56,233 nt of DNA from Paenibacillus cremeus (GCF_007786445.1 NZ_VNJI01000051.1:1-56233), one strand, 5' to 3'; shown: positions 43,750-52,045, counted from the stretch's first letter. A program made the numbers and translations. Notes: generated by a model from the letters alone, not told the origin.

Positions 43750-44190
43750 ATGAAATTGCATGAACTTACATCTGCTCCTGGTTCCCGTAGCTCCCGCAAG
43801 CGTGTAGGCCGCGGAATCGGTAGCGGTATGGGTAAAACGGCTACTCGTGGTCACAAAGGTCAAAACGCGCGTTCCGGTGGTGGCGTTCGTCCAGGATTTG
43901 AGGGCGGTCAGAACCCATTGTATCGTCGCTTGCCTAAGCGTGGATTTAACAACAGATTCCGTACGGAATATGCGGTAATCAACGTCGAGGAATTGAACAA
44001 ATTTGCAGCGGGTACGGAAATTACTCCGGAAGTTCTGTTTGAATCGGGTATCGTGAAAAACCCTAAAGACGGCATCAAGATCTTGGGTAATGGCGAAGTA
44101 ACGGTTCAACTGAGCGTAAAAGCCAATAAATTCTCCCAATCTGCGGTAGAGAAAATCCAGGCTGCCGGCGGTAAAACCGAGGTGATTTAA
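43750..44190 (+). CDS. rplO: Ribosomal protein L15
   Basis: A 146-residue late-assembly protein with a glycine-rich, basic N-terminus (MKLHELTSAPGSRSSRKRVGRG) threading into 23S rRNA, and a globular C-terminal domain. ATG 43750 follows GAGGAGGTG. The stop overlaps the secY start by one base. Confidence 0.97.
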   Translation: MKLHELTSAPGSRSSRKRVGRGIGSGMGKTATRGHKGQNARSGGGVRPGFEGGQNPLYRRLPKRGFNNRFRTEYAVINVEELNKFAAGTEITPEVLFESGIVKNPKDGIKILGNGEVTVQLSVKANKFSQSAVEKIQAAGGKTEVI

Positions 44191-45491
44191 TGTTCCGTAC
44201 CATATCCAATATTATGAAAGTAGACGATCTCAGAAAGCGGATTTTATTTACGCTTATCGTTCTGATCGTCTACAGAATTGGTGCTTTTATTCCAGTACCT
44301 AACATCAACACAGATATTCTTAAACTTCAAGATCAGGCTAACTCGAGCGATGTTTTCGGTTTGCTGAACACTTTCTCCGGTGGAGCATTGTTCCAATTCT
44401 CCATCTTTGCGATGGGTATTATGCCGTATATCACGGCATCGATCATCGTGCAGCTTTTGTCCATGGATGTCATTCCGACATTTACGCAGTGGGCTAAAGA
44501 AGGGGAAGTAGGAAGAAAGAAGTTAGGGCAGTTTACTCGATACGGTACGATCATCCTTGGTCTTATCCAAGCGTTCGGGCTAGCGATCGGATTCAACCGT
44601 CTCTATAACGGGTTGGTTGTGAATCCGACTTTTACCACGTACGCATTGATTGCCATCGTGCTTACCGCGGGTACTGCTTTTCTGATGTGGTTAGGGGAAC
44701 AAATCACCGAAAATGGCATTGGAAATGGTATTTCCATTATCATCTTCGCGGGGATCGTGGCTGCGATTCCGACTGGCATTCGTCAGATCTACCAGTCCCA
44801 ATTTTCGGACGCAGGTGATGCGCTCTTCCTGAATATTGTGAAGGTCGTTCTGATTGCAGTCGTAATAGTCGCTTTGATTGCCGGTGTGATTTTCGTTCAG
44901 CAAGGTGTTCGTAAAATACCGGTTCAATATGCAAAGAGAGTCGTCGGACGGAAAATGTTCGGAGGCCAATCCACGCACATTCCTTTGAAAGTGAATGCTG
45001 CAGGGGTTATCCCGGTCATCTTCGCACTCTCCTTGTTGGTATTTCCACCTACAATCGCAAGTTTCTGGAGAGGCAATGCGGTTGCTGAATGGATTATTAC
45101 CAACTTGAACTACACTCACCCGCTGGGTATGGTGTTGTATGTCTTGTTAATCATCGGTTTTACTTACTTCTACACATTTGTACAGATCAATCCTGTGCAG
45201 ATGGCGGATCAGATGAAGAAAAACGGTGGTTACATCCCAGGGATCCGTCCTGGTAAAACAACATCGGTCTACTTAACACGGGTAATGACAAGAATCACTT
45301 TGTCTGGTGCGCTCTTCTTGGCAGCCATCTCCATTGTTCCAATGCTGATCGGTAGTCTTGCCGGTTTGCCAAACTCCGTACGGATCGGCGGTACTTCGCT
45401 TCTGATCGTGATCGGGGTAGGACTTGAAACAATGAAGACCATCGAAAGCCAGTTGATCAAACGCCATTACAAAGGCTTCATTAATAAATAG
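44190..45491 (+). CDS. secY: Preprotein translocase subunit SecY
   Basis: A 433-residue channel protein with ten predicted transmembrane helices, the core of SecYEG. The plug/TM2 region 'NTFSGGALFQFSIFAMGIMPYITASIIVQLL' and the cytoplasmic loops C5 and C6 with the conserved arginine region before TM9 are present. One-base overlap with rplO gives coupled translation. A structured 119-base gap follows before adk. Confidence 0.97.
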   Translation: MFRTISNIMKVDDLRKRILFTLIVLIVYRIGAFIPVPNINTDILKLQDQANSSDVFGLLNTFSGGALFQFSIFAMGIMPYITASIIVQLLSMDVIPTFTQWAKEGEVGRKKLGQFTRYGTIILGLIQAFGLAIGFNRLYNGLVVNPTFTTYALIAIVLTAGTAFLMWLGEQITENGIGNGISIIIFAGIVAAIPTGIRQIYQSQFSDAGDALFLNIVKVVLIAVVIVALIAGVIFVQQGVRKIPVQYAKRVVGRKMFGGQSTHIPLKVNAAGVIPVIFALSLLVFPPTIASFWRGNAVAEWIITNLNYTHPLGMVLYVLLIIGFTYFYTFVQINPVQMADQMKKNGGYIPGIRPGKTTSVYLTRVMTRITLSGALFLAAISIVPMLIGSLAGLPNSVRIGGTSLLIVIGVGLETMKTIESQLIKRHYKGFINK

Positions 45492-45498
45492 TGCAGCA

Positions 45499-45591
45499 GG
45501 GAGACTTTGAGCTCCGCTCAAAGATCCCTATATGAGGTACCGATAGTCGAAAGCTATCGGCACCTATTGTGCTGTTAGCATCGATCGATGC
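45499..45591 (+). other. Array of three hairpins between secY and adk
   Basis: Hairpin 1 (45499-45528): GGGA..CTTTGAGC/GCTCAAAG..TCCC. Hairpin 2 (45535-45565): AGGT.CCGATAG/CTATCGG.ACCT. Then a 14-base perfect palindrome GCATCGATCGATGC (45578-45591), four bases before the adk Shine-Dalgarno. None is followed by a T-run. They may protect or process the mRNA, or control adk translation. Confidence 0.6.
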
Positions 45592-45610
45592 AATGGGGGA
45601 GGAAGTCATG

Positions 45611-46261
45611 ATGAATATCATCTTTATGGGGCCTCCTGGGGCAGGTAAAGGTACTCAGGCTGAAAGAATCGTTAGCGAGTTTCAAATTCCGCATATATCT
45701 ACAGGGGACGCGTTCCGTCTGGCGATGAAGCAGGAAACACCGCTTGGTGTTGAAGCGAAAAAATATGTGGATCAAGGATTGCTCGTTCCGGATGAAATTA
45801 CAATCGGTATCGTTCGCGAACGATTGCAGCAGCCGGATTGCGGTAAAGGATTTCTACTGGATGGTTTCCCTAGAACTATTTCTCAAGCCGAGGCATTGGA
45901 TGGAATCATGGCTTCGATGGGGAAAACGATGGGTCATGTCGTTAACTTGAAAGTAGATCGAGCTTTACTGCTTGCACGTTTGACGGGTCGTAGAATCTGT
46001 AAATCTTGCGGAGCTACGTATCATATCTTGTTTAACCCCCCTGCACGTGACAATGTTTGCGACAAGTGTTCTGGTGAACTGTATCAGCGTTCAGACGATA
46101 CCGAAGAAAAAGTAGGTACACGTTTGGATGAGTACATCAATAAAACGGCTCCGCTTTTGGAGTATTATCGTAACCAAGGAATATTGCGTGAGGTTAACGG
46201 TGAGCAAGAGATTAATACGGTTACTGAACAAATCAGTTCACTATTGCGAGGGCAGGCGTAA
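45611..46261 (+). CDS. adk: Adenylate kinase
   Basis: A 216-residue enzyme interconverting ATP + AMP and 2 ADP. The P-loop is GPPGAGKGTQ (about 7-16); the LID domain carries four cysteines (CKSCG and CDKCSG), so it is a zinc-type LID as in Gram-positives. ATG 45611 gives the family N-terminus with GGAGG eight bases upstream; ATG 45608 directly precedes it. The stop overlaps the map start (TAATG). Confidence 0.96.
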   Translation: MNIIFMGPPGAGKGTQAERIVSEFQIPHISTGDAFRLAMKQETPLGVEAKKYVDQGLLVPDEITIGIVRERLQQPDCGKGFLLDGFPRTISQAEALDGIMASMGKTMGHVVNLKVDRALLLARLTGRRICKSCGATYHILFNPPARDNVCDKCSGELYQRSDDTEEKVGTRLDEYINKTAPLLEYYRNQGILREVNGEQEINTVTEQISSLLRGQA

Positions 46262-47013
46262 TGATCATTTGTAAGTCAGCAGCTGAGTTGGAGCTTATGC
46301 GCGAGGCGGGCCGCATAGTCGCGGAAACGCATCGTCTGCTTAAAGAAGCCATTCAGCCCGGCATTACAACCAAACAGCTCGATCAAATCGCAGAAGACTA
46401 CATTCGCAGTCAGGGCGCTATTCCGTCTTTTAAAGGCTACAATGGTTTTCCAGGAAGTATCTGTGCTTCGGTCAATGATGAATTGGTTCATGGTATACCC
46501 AGTCAAAGAGTGCTTACAGATGGTGACATCATTAGTATTGACATCGGCGCGCAGTACAAAGGATATCATGGTGACTCTGCTTGGACGTATGGAGTCGGCA
46601 ACATTTCCGATACAGCTCGCAAGCTGCTGGATGTAACCGAAAGGTCGCTCTATGCAGGCCTTGCACAAGCTGGGCCGGACGTGAGGCTATACACGATATC
46701 TCACGCCATTCAAAAATGCATTGAAGATGAAGGGTTTTCGGTAGTTCGTGAGTATGTTGGGCATGGGATCGGAACGAAGCTTCATGAGGAGCCTCAGATT
46801 CCGAACTACGGTCTGCCTGGACGCGGTCCGCGGCTAAAGCCCGGTATGGTATTGGCAATTGAGCCAATGGTCAATGTAGGAGAACGTTATGTACGTACTC
46901 TGGAAGACGATTGGACAGTTGTAACAGTGGATGGCACACTTTGCGCTCATTTTGAGCATACCATAGCGATCACTCCGGACGGCTACGAAATTTTAACGCT
47001 GCCCGGTAAGTAG
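46261..47013 (+). CDS. map: Methionine aminopeptidase (type I)
   Basis: A 250-residue metalloenzyme that removes the initiator methionine. The pita-bread fold metal ligands are visible: Asp in 'ISIDIGAQYKGYHGDSAWT', His in 'YVGHGIGTKLHEEPQIPNYG', Glu in 'LAIEPMVNVG' and the last Glu in 'AHFEHTIAITPDG'. It overlaps adk by one base. Standard spc-alpha junction gene. Confidence 0.96.
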   Translation: MIICKSAAELELMREAGRIVAETHRLLKEAIQPGITTKQLDQIAEDYIRSQGAIPSFKGYNGFPGSICASVNDELVHGIPSQRVLTDGDIISIDIGAQYKGYHGDSAWTYGVGNISDTARKLLDVTERSLYAGLAQAGPDVRLYTISHAIQKCIEDEGFSVVREYVGHGIGTKLHEEPQIPNYGLPGRGPRLKPGMVLAIEPMVNVGERYVRTLEDDWTVVTVDGTLCAHFEHTIAITPDGYEILTLPGK

Positions 47014-47022
47014 GAGACCTAG

Positions 47023-47331
47023 ATGGATGCATCGAATATGCCTAGACTCGGACAACTCGTTAGGGTGAATCGAGGACGTGATTCCGGAAAGTATGCCGTC
47101 GTTATCGGCGTCGTAGACCAACGTTACGTATGGGTTGCTGACGGCAGCAAACGGAAGTTCGATCAGCCTAAGAAAAAAAACATTATTCATCTCGAGCTTC
47201 TGCCAGTGATCAGCTCTGAAGTAGCTGACAGCTTGCTGGAGACCTCTCGTGTCACCAACGCGAAGCTACGATTTGCACTGAATAAGTATGTGGACAATTT
47301 GCAAACTGAAGCGCTAGAGAAAGGAGAATGA
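47023..47331 (+). CDS. KOW-domain RNA-binding protein (L14e-like)
   Basis: A 102-residue protein found at this place, between map and infA, in many Bacillota. The N-terminal KOW/SH3-like part 'LGQLVRVNRGRDSGKYAVVIGVVD' resembles archaeal and eukaryotic L14e; the C-terminal half is charged and helical. Role unproven; a ribosome-associated function is inferred from neighbours. ATG 47023 follows AGGAGA. Its TGA overlaps an ATG upstream of infA. Confidence 0.85.
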   Translation: MDASNMPRLGQLVRVNRGRDSGKYAVVIGVVDQRYVWVADGSKRKFDQPKKKNIIHLELLPVISSEVADSLLETSRVTNAKLRFALNKYVDNLQTEALEKGE

Positions 47332-47333
47332 CT

Positions 47334-47552
47334 GTGGCCAAAGAAGATGTAATTGAAGTTGAAGGTACAGTGATTGAACCTCTTCCGAATGCAATGTTTA
47401 AAGTGGAACTGGAGAACGGTCATAAGATACTTGCTCATGTATCCGGTAAAATCAGAATGCACTTTATCCGGATCCTGCCCGGTGATAAAGTGACGGTTGA
47501 GCTCTCGCCTTATGATTTAACCAGAGGTCGGATAACCTATCGTTTTAAATAA
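47334..47552 (+). CDS. infA: Translation initiation factor IF-1
   Basis: A 72-residue OB-fold factor that occupies the A site during initiation. It starts MAKEDVIEVEGTVIE and carries 'VSGKIRMHFIRILPGDKVTVELSPYDLTRGRI'. GTG 47334 is chosen because AAAGGAGA is seven bases upstream and the product then has exactly the Bacillus length; the ATG at 47328 (overlapping the previous stop) is too close to the Shine-Dalgarno. Confidence 0.96.
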   Translation: MAKEDVIEVEGTVIEPLPNAMFKVELENGHKILAHVSGKIRMHFIRILPGDKVTVELSPYDLTRGRITYRFK

Positions 47553-47570
47553 ATGAATGCTTACGAAGAA

Positions 47571-47588
47571 AGTTTTCTCGCGAAAACT
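47571..47588 (+). other. Hairpin just upstream of the rpmJ ribosome binding site
   Basis: AGTTTTC-TCGC-GAAAACT, a 7-bp stem with a four-base loop, ends three bases before AGGAGG of rpmJ. No T-run. May set rpmJ translation or mRNA processing. Confidence 0.4.
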
Positions 47589-47605
47589 CTTAGGAGGTAA
47601 CCACC

Positions 47606-47719
47606 ATGAAGGTAAGACCGTCGGTCAAGCCAATTTGCGAAAAATGCAAAGTCATTCGCCGCAAAGGGAATGTTATGGTAATCTGTGAAAATCCGAAACA
47701 TAAACAAAAACAAGGTTAA
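47606..47719 (+). CDS. rpmJ: Ribosomal protein L36 (zinc form)
   Basis: A 37-residue protein, MKVRPSVKPICEKCKVIRRKG..., ending KHKQKQG. Cys11, Cys14, Cys27 and His32 form the zinc site, so it is the C+ form. AGGAGGT precedes ATG 47606. Between infA and rpsM, the normal order. Confidence 0.97.
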   Translation: MKVRPSVKPICEKCKVIRRKGNVMVICENPKHKQKQG

Positions 47720-47735
47720 GGAGGTGCTCCGTTAA

Positions 47736-48104
47736 ATGGCACGTATTGCTGGTGTAGACTTACCTCGTGACAAGCGAGTTATTATTGCTCTGACCTACAT
47801 TTTCGGAATCGGAAATACGACAGCTCAGAAAATCGTTGCCCAGACAGGCGTTAACCCTGACACTCGCGTTAGAGACTTGACGGAAGATGAAGTTAGCAAA
47901 ATCCGTGATGTCATCGACAAAACGCTTAAAGTTGAAGGTGACCTTCGTCGTGAAATCGCATTGAACATCAAGCGTCTGATCGAAATCGGATGCTACCGTG
48001 GTGTTCGTCACCGTCGCGGCTTGCCTGTTCGTGGACAACGGACTAAAACTAACGCTCGTACGCGTAAAGGTCCTCGTCGTACTGTAGCTAACAAGAAAAA
48101 ATAG
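47736..48104 (+). CDS. rpsM: Ribosomal protein S13
   Basis: A 122-residue head protein that forms bridges B1a/B1b and contacts P-site tRNA through its basic C-terminal tail (RTKTNARTRKGPRRTVANKKK). The helix-two-turn-helix motif 'TYIFGIGNTTAQKIV' is present. AAGGAGGTG precedes ATG 47736. Confidence 0.98.
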   Translation: MARIAGVDLPRDKRVIIALTYIFGIGNTTAQKIVAQTGVNPDTRVRDLTEDEVSKIRDVIDKTLKVEGDLRREIALNIKRLIEIGCYRGVRHRRGLPVRGQRTKTNARTRKGPRRTVANKKK

Positions 48105-48124
48105 TAAAGGAGGATAAATGTTAA

Positions 48125-48520
48125 ATGGCTAAACCTAAAAAAGTAGTTCGTACAAAACGTCGTGACCGGAAAAATATCGACTCCGGAGTGGCTCATATCC
48201 GCTCTACGTTCAACAATACGATCGTAACTATTACGGATCCACACGGTAATGCTATCTCCTGGGCAAGCTCCGGTAACCTGGGATTCAAAGGCTCCCGTAA
48301 AAGCACTCCGTTTGCTGCGCAAATGGCTGCTGAGTCCGCTGCTAAAGCGGCAATGGAGCATGGCATGAAAACTGTTGAAGTAATGGTTAAAGGTCCGGGC
48401 GCAGGCCGCGAGGCAGCGATTCGCTCTTTGCAAGCAGCAGGTTTGGAAGTAAACCTGATTAAAGACGTGACTCCGGTTCCTCACAACGGTTGCCGTCCTC
48501 CAAAACGTCGTCGTGTCTAA
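48125..48520 (+). CDS. rpsK: Ribosomal protein S11
   Basis: A 131-residue platform protein at the E site near the anti-Shine-Dalgarno. The family signature 'SGVAHIRSTFNNTIVTITD' and the C-terminal 'TPVPHNGCRPPKRRRV' are complete. AAGGAGG precedes ATG 48125 with about eight bases. A small gap with a promoter-like sequence follows. Confidence 0.98.
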   Translation: MAKPKKVVRTKRRDRKNIDSGVAHIRSTFNNTIVTITDPHGNAISWASSGNLGFKGSRKSTPFAAQMAAESAAKAAMEHGMKTVEVMVKGPGAGREAAIRSLQAAGLEVNLIKDVTPVPHNGCRPPKRRRV

Positions 48521-48549
48521 TTCAGGATTGCTAGGCAGTGTGGTATAAT
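48521..48549 (+). promoter_or_regulatory. Possible internal promoter for rpoA-rplQ
   Basis: TATAAT (48544-48549) preceded by TGg is a consensus extended -10; the -35 at the right distance (TTCAGG, 48521-48526, 17-base spacer) is weak. It lies in the 128-base rpsK-rpoA gap. Confidence 0.5.
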
Positions 48550-48648
48550 TATCCAAAAGATGTGAATACTGATTGGATAGGCAAACTGCACGTTTTATAC
48601 GTCTTAAGTTATCTTGAGGGAAACGACGTTTGAAGGAGGGTTTTACAA

Positions 48649-49593
48649 ATGATCGAAATCGAAAAGCCGAAAATAGAAACCGTATCACTGAGTGAAGATG
48701 GGACTTACGGCAAGTTTGTCGTAGAACCTTTAGAAAGAGGCTACGGTACTACGCTCGGTAACTCGCTTCGCAGAATCTTGCTCTCGTCCTTGCCGGGCGC
48801 AGCAGTTACATCGGTGCAAATCGATGGGGTTCTGCACGAGTTCTCCACCATTCCAGGAGTCATGGAAGATGTTACGGAGATCATTCTGAACCTTAAAGGA
48901 CTTTCGCTGAAGATTCACTCCGATGAAGAGAAAGTATTGGAGATCGACGCGGAAGGCGAAGGACCAGTTGTGGCTGGAGATATTCGTGGTGATAGCGATG
49001 TGGAAATTTTAAACCCTGATTTACACATTGCTACACTTTCCTCCGATGCCCGTCTCCATATGCGGATCCATGCCGCTCGTGGAAGAGGATATATGTCGGC
49101 AGACAAGAACAAGAGAGAGGATCAGCCGATCGGCGTGATTCCGATCGATTCGATCTATACTCCGATTACCCGTGTGAATTACAGCGTTGAAAATACGCGA
49201 GTAGGTCAGGTTACGAACTATGATAAACTGACCCTCGAAGTATGGTCCGATGGAAGTATTAGACCGGAGGAAGCTGTGAGCTTGGGCGCTAAGATTTTGA
49301 CGGAGCATCTGCTGCTGTTCGTCGGTTTGACCGATGAAGCGAAGGATGCCGAAATCATGGTGGAGAAAGAAGAAGATAAGAAGGAGAAAGTTCTCGAGAT
49401 GACGATCGAGGAACTGGATCTTTCCGTTCGTTCTTATAACTGCCTGAAGCGTGCCGGCATTAACACGGTGCAAGAACTGATTACCAAAACGGAAGAAGAT
49501 ATGATGAAGGTTCGCAACCTAGGTCGCAAATCTCTGGAGGAAGTACAAGAAAAGCTGGAAGAGCTTGGTCTTGGACTGAGAATGGAAGACTAA
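48649..49593 (+). CDS. rpoA: RNA polymerase alpha subunit
   Basis: A 314-residue subunit. The N-terminal domain (1-230) starts MIEIEKPKIETVSLSEDGTYGKFVVEPLERGYGTTLGNSLRR and dimerises to scaffold beta and beta'; the C-terminal domain (about 245-314, 'LDLSVRSYNCLKRAGINTVQELI') binds UP elements and activators. AAGGAGGG precedes ATG 48649. Standard position between rpsK and rplQ. Confidence 0.98.
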   Translation: MIEIEKPKIETVSLSEDGTYGKFVVEPLERGYGTTLGNSLRRILLSSLPGAAVTSVQIDGVLHEFSTIPGVMEDVTEIILNLKGLSLKIHSDEEKVLEIDAEGEGPVVAGDIRGDSDVEILNPDLHIATLSSDARLHMRIHAARGRGYMSADKNKREDQPIGVIPIDSIYTPITRVNYSVENTRVGQVTNYDKLTLEVWSDGSIRPEEAVSLGAKILTEHLLLFVGLTDEAKDAEIMVEKEEDKKEKVLEMTIEELDLSVRSYNCLKRAGINTVQELITKTEEDMMKVRNLGRKSLEEVQEKLEELGLGLRMED

Positions 49594-49643
49594 CGCACCT
49601 GCTGCGCATCCTTACCAATCAAGCAGAAGGAGGCTATGGCACA

Positions 49644-50009
49644 ATGGCATACCAAAAGTTGGGTCGTGACTCCAGCGCACGTAAAGCTTTGTTTCGTGAC
49701 CTGGTAACCGACTTGTTCATTTATGAGCGCATTCAAACAACAGAGGCTAAAGCGAAGGAATTGCGTTCTATCGCAGAAAAGCTGATTACTTTGGCAAAGC
49801 GCGGTGACCTGCATGCGCGTCGTCAAGTGGCTTCCTTTGTTCGCCGCGAGGCAGCAAACGATAACCAAGACGCAATTCAAAAGCTCTTCACTGATCTGGC
49901 ACCTCGTTATGCAGAGCGTCAAGGCGGATACACTCGGATTTTGAAGCTGGGTCCTCGTCGCGGCGATGCTGCACCTATGGTGTATTTAGAGCTGGTTGAC
50001 CGAGCTTAA
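49644..50009 (+). CDS. rplQ: Ribosomal protein L17
   Basis: A 121-residue large-subunit protein near the tunnel exit; begins MAYQKLGRDSSARKALFRDL and contains 'RIQTTEAKAKELRSIAEKLI'. AAGGAGG precedes ATG 49644. In many Bacilli it is followed by the ECF transporter genes ecfA1-ecfA2-ecfT; here it is followed by hairpins and truA. Confidence 0.97.
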   Translation: MAYQKLGRDSSARKALFRDLVTDLFIYERIQTTEAKAKELRSIAEKLITLAKRGDLHARRQVASFVRREAANDNQDAIQKLFTDLAPRYAERQGGYTRILKLGPRRGDAAPMVYLELVDRA

Positions 50010-50021
50010 TTGTAAAGTGGA

Positions 50022-50113
50022 CAACTGGCGGCGTTTCTAAACGTAGCACAGTTGCTAATATGGATGGGAAAGGGTGGACGGGATCTCATGATTCTGATGA
50101 AACCCTTTTTTTT
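50022..50113 (+). terminator. Hairpin and terminator after rplQ
   Basis: CAACTG (50022-50027) with CAGTTG (50049-50054), enclosing CGTTT/AAACG, forms a first hairpin. A second inverted repeat AAAGGGT (50069-50075) / ACCCTTT (50102-50108) is followed by a T-run to 50113 and has a long loop that itself can pair (TCAT/ATGA). Together they likely end the alpha operon, with partial readthrough into truA. Confidence 0.65.
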
Positions 50114-50155
50114 GTAGGCTCAGGATACGGTAGCATGGCAATTCGGAGGCAAGCC

Positions 50156-50932
50156 GTGAGAAATGTTCGAATGACGGTTAGCTATGACGGTACGGCATAT
50201 TGCGGCTTTCAAACGCAACCGGGCTTAAATACGGTCCAGGAGCAGTTGGAGCAGGCGATTAAGGTCTTGACCGGTGAAGATGCTAAGATTACGGCTTCGG
50301 GTCGTACGGATGCTGGAGTGCATGCAAGAGGGCAAGTATTTAATTTCTACACGGAATCTCAGATTCCGATTAGACGATGGAGCTTGGCCCTCAATGCTAG
50401 GCTGCCAGAGGATATTGTGGTTCGAGATGCTGTTGAGGTGCCGGAGGAGTTTCATAGCACAAAATCCGCTATACGAAAAACGTATCGGTATACAATCCGA
50501 TGCGGCAAACACCCCGATCTATTTAAGCGTCATCTCGAATTTCATCATCCGTCGCCGCTTAATGTGAATGCGATGAGAGAAGGGCTTCAGCATCTACTTG
50601 GAGAGCATGAGTTCACCTCTTATTGTTCTACACGGACAACGAAAACAAACCACTTCAGAACCATTTATGAGGCTCGAGTAGAATGCGAACCTTACGATGC
50701 GGAGCTGCAATCCTTTGCTCTTCATATAATTCTTTCAGGCAATGGGTTTCTGTACAACATGGTGCGTATTATTGCCGGCACACTTATACAGGTGGGGCAA
50801 GGGAAGCGCAACAGCCTGGAAATGAAGACCATCCTGGACGGGAAAAACCGCAAGTTAGCGGGTCCAACAGCTGTGGCTCATGGTTTAATGCTATGGGAAG
50901 TTTTTTACGATGATTCGAGTATTACTACTTGA
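50156..50932 (+). CDS. truA: tRNA pseudouridine(38-40) synthase
   Basis: A 258-residue enzyme that converts uridines 38-40 of tRNA anticodon stems to pseudouridine. The N-terminal 'VSYDGTAYCGFQTQPGLNTVQEQLEQA' and the catalytic loop GRTDAGVHARGQ with Asp52 are intact. GTG 50156 has GGAGG six bases upstream; the longer frame upstream runs through the terminator and is rejected. Its stop codon lies in the -35 box of the rplM promoter. Confidence 0.93.
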   Translation: MRNVRMTVSYDGTAYCGFQTQPGLNTVQEQLEQAIKVLTGEDAKITASGRTDAGVHARGQVFNFYTESQIPIRRWSLALNARLPEDIVVRDAVEVPEEFHSTKSAIRKTYRYTIRCGKHPDLFKRHLEFHHPSPLNVNAMREGLQHLLGEHEFTSYCSTRTTKTNHFRTIYEARVECEPYDAELQSFALHIILSGNGFLYNMVRIIAGTLIQVGQGKRNSLEMKTILDGKNRKLAGPTAVAHGLMLWEVFYDDSSITT

Positions 50933-50957
50933 TTATTGTAGGTGTATATAGTACAAT
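50929..50957 (+). promoter_or_regulatory. rplM-rpsI promoter
   Basis: TTGATT (50929-50934), 17-base spacer and TACAAT (50952-50957), overlapping the truA stop codon. Expected start near 50963, directly before the L13 leader fold. An alternative TATAGT lies at 50947-50952. Confidence 0.6.
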
Positions 50958-50959
50958 AA

Positions 50960-51015
50960 TTAACGGTGTTTCTCGATCGGCTACCCCACGGCCCCGGGTC
51001 TTGAAATGCTTTGAA
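50960..51015 (+). promoter_or_regulatory. Ribosomal L13 leader
   Basis: GTGTTTC (50966-50972) pairs with GAAATGC (51003-51009), enclosing ACCC/GGGT and the loop CACGGCCCC. Position, size and the 'accccacggccccgggt' core fit the Firmicute L13 leader, an mRNA element upstream of rplM-rpsI thought to bind L13 or S9. The assignment rests on pattern and location. Confidence 0.7.
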
Positions 51016-51087
51016 CTTGCTAATGTACTGAAATGCATAACTAAATGAATAATGACCTGTAAAGATAGATTTTAGGAGGAACATTAC

Positions 51088-51525
51088 ATGCGTACCACAT
51101 ATATGGCGAAGCCAAATGAAGTTGAACGCAAATGGTACATCATCGATGCTACCGACAAAACGCTTGGTCGTCTTGCTAGCGAAGCTGCAAGCATTATCCG
51201 CGGCAAGCACAAGCCTGAATTTACTCCGCACGTAGACACTGGTGATTTCGTAATCGTGATCAATGCTGAGAAAATTCACTTGACTGGTAAGAAGCTTCAA
51301 AACAAAATGTACTACCGCCACTCCCTTCACCCGGGTGGTTTGAAAGTAACTTCTGCTGGAGATATGCTGAAAAACAAGCCTGAGCGTATGTTGGAACTTG
51401 CTATTCATGGTATGCTTCCAAAGACTCGTCTGGGCAACAGCATGAAGACGAAACTGAAAGTATACGCTGGCTCTGAACATCCGCATCAAGCACAACAACC
51501 TGAAGTTTGGGAACTTCGCGGTTAA
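51088..51525 (+). CDS. rplM: Ribosomal protein L13
   Basis: A 145-residue early-assembly protein of the large subunit. It begins MRTTYMAKPNEVERKWYIIDA and has 'GRLASEAASIIRGKHKPEFTPHVDTGDFVIVINAEKI' and 'GMLPKTRLGN'. GGAGGA precedes ATG 51088. Co-transcribed with rpsI and probably self-regulated through the leader. Confidence 0.97.
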   Translation: MRTTYMAKPNEVERKWYIIDATDKTLGRLASEAASIIRGKHKPEFTPHVDTGDFVIVINAEKIHLTGKKLQNKMYYRHSLHPGGLKVTSAGDMLKNKPERMLELAIHGMLPKTRLGNSMKTKLKVYAGSEHPHQAQQPEVWELRG

Positions 51526-51543
51526 TAAAGGGAGGACTGTCTT

Positions 51544-51936
51544 GTGGCACAAGTACAATATTATGGCACTGGTCGTCGTAAGCATTCGGTAGCACGTGTA
51601 CGTTTGGTACCGGGCGAAGGCCGTATCATTATCAATAAACGTGAATTGGATGAGTATTTCGGTCTGGAAACATTGAAGCTGATCGTTAAGCAGCCTTTGA
51701 ATCTGACGGATACACTGACTCGTTACGATGTTTTGGTTCTTGCTCACGGTGGTGGTATTTCCGGACAAGCTGGCGCAATCCGTCACGGGATTTCCCGCGC
51801 ATTGCTCAAAGCAGATCCAGAATTCCGCGGCGCGCTGAAAAAAGCAGGATTCTTAACTCGTGACCCTCGTATGAAAGAGCGTAAGAAGTACGGCTTGAAA
51901 GCTGCTCGTCGTGCGCCTCAATTCTCCAAACGTTAA
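51544..51936 (+). CDS. rpsI: Ribosomal protein S9
   Basis: A 130-residue head protein whose C-terminal tail (PQFSKR) touches the P-site tRNA anticodon; the terminal arginine is present. 'GTGRRKHSVARVRLVPGEG' and 'GGGISGQAGAIRHGISRALL' are the family blocks. GTG 51544 follows GGGAGG. Followed by a strong terminator that ends the ribosomal cluster. Confidence 0.98.
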   Translation: MAQVQYYGTGRRKHSVARVRLVPGEGRIIINKRELDEYFGLETLKLIVKQPLNLTDTLTRYDVLVLAHGGGISGQAGAIRHGISRALLKADPEFRGALKKAGFLTRDPRMKERKKYGLKAARRAPQFSKR

Positions 51937-51949
51937 GATGCTTTTGCGA

Positions 51950-51988
51950 AAGACCTTTCCGAATTATTTCGGAAAGGTTTTTTTTGTG
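51950..51988 (+). terminator. Terminator after rpsI
   Basis: ACCTTTCCGAA / TTCGGAAAGGT, 11 bp with a TTAT loop and a run of eight T. Confidence 0.95.
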
Positions 51989-52045
51989 TTCACCGATCAA
52001 GCCCGATTTTAATAAAATAGCATAGTGTTAGAACAAAATTTTAAT

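Noticed and set aside
50060..50155. Longer truA with a start at 50060
   Set aside because: The extension translates the terminator hairpin, and GTG 50156 has GGAGG at the right distance.
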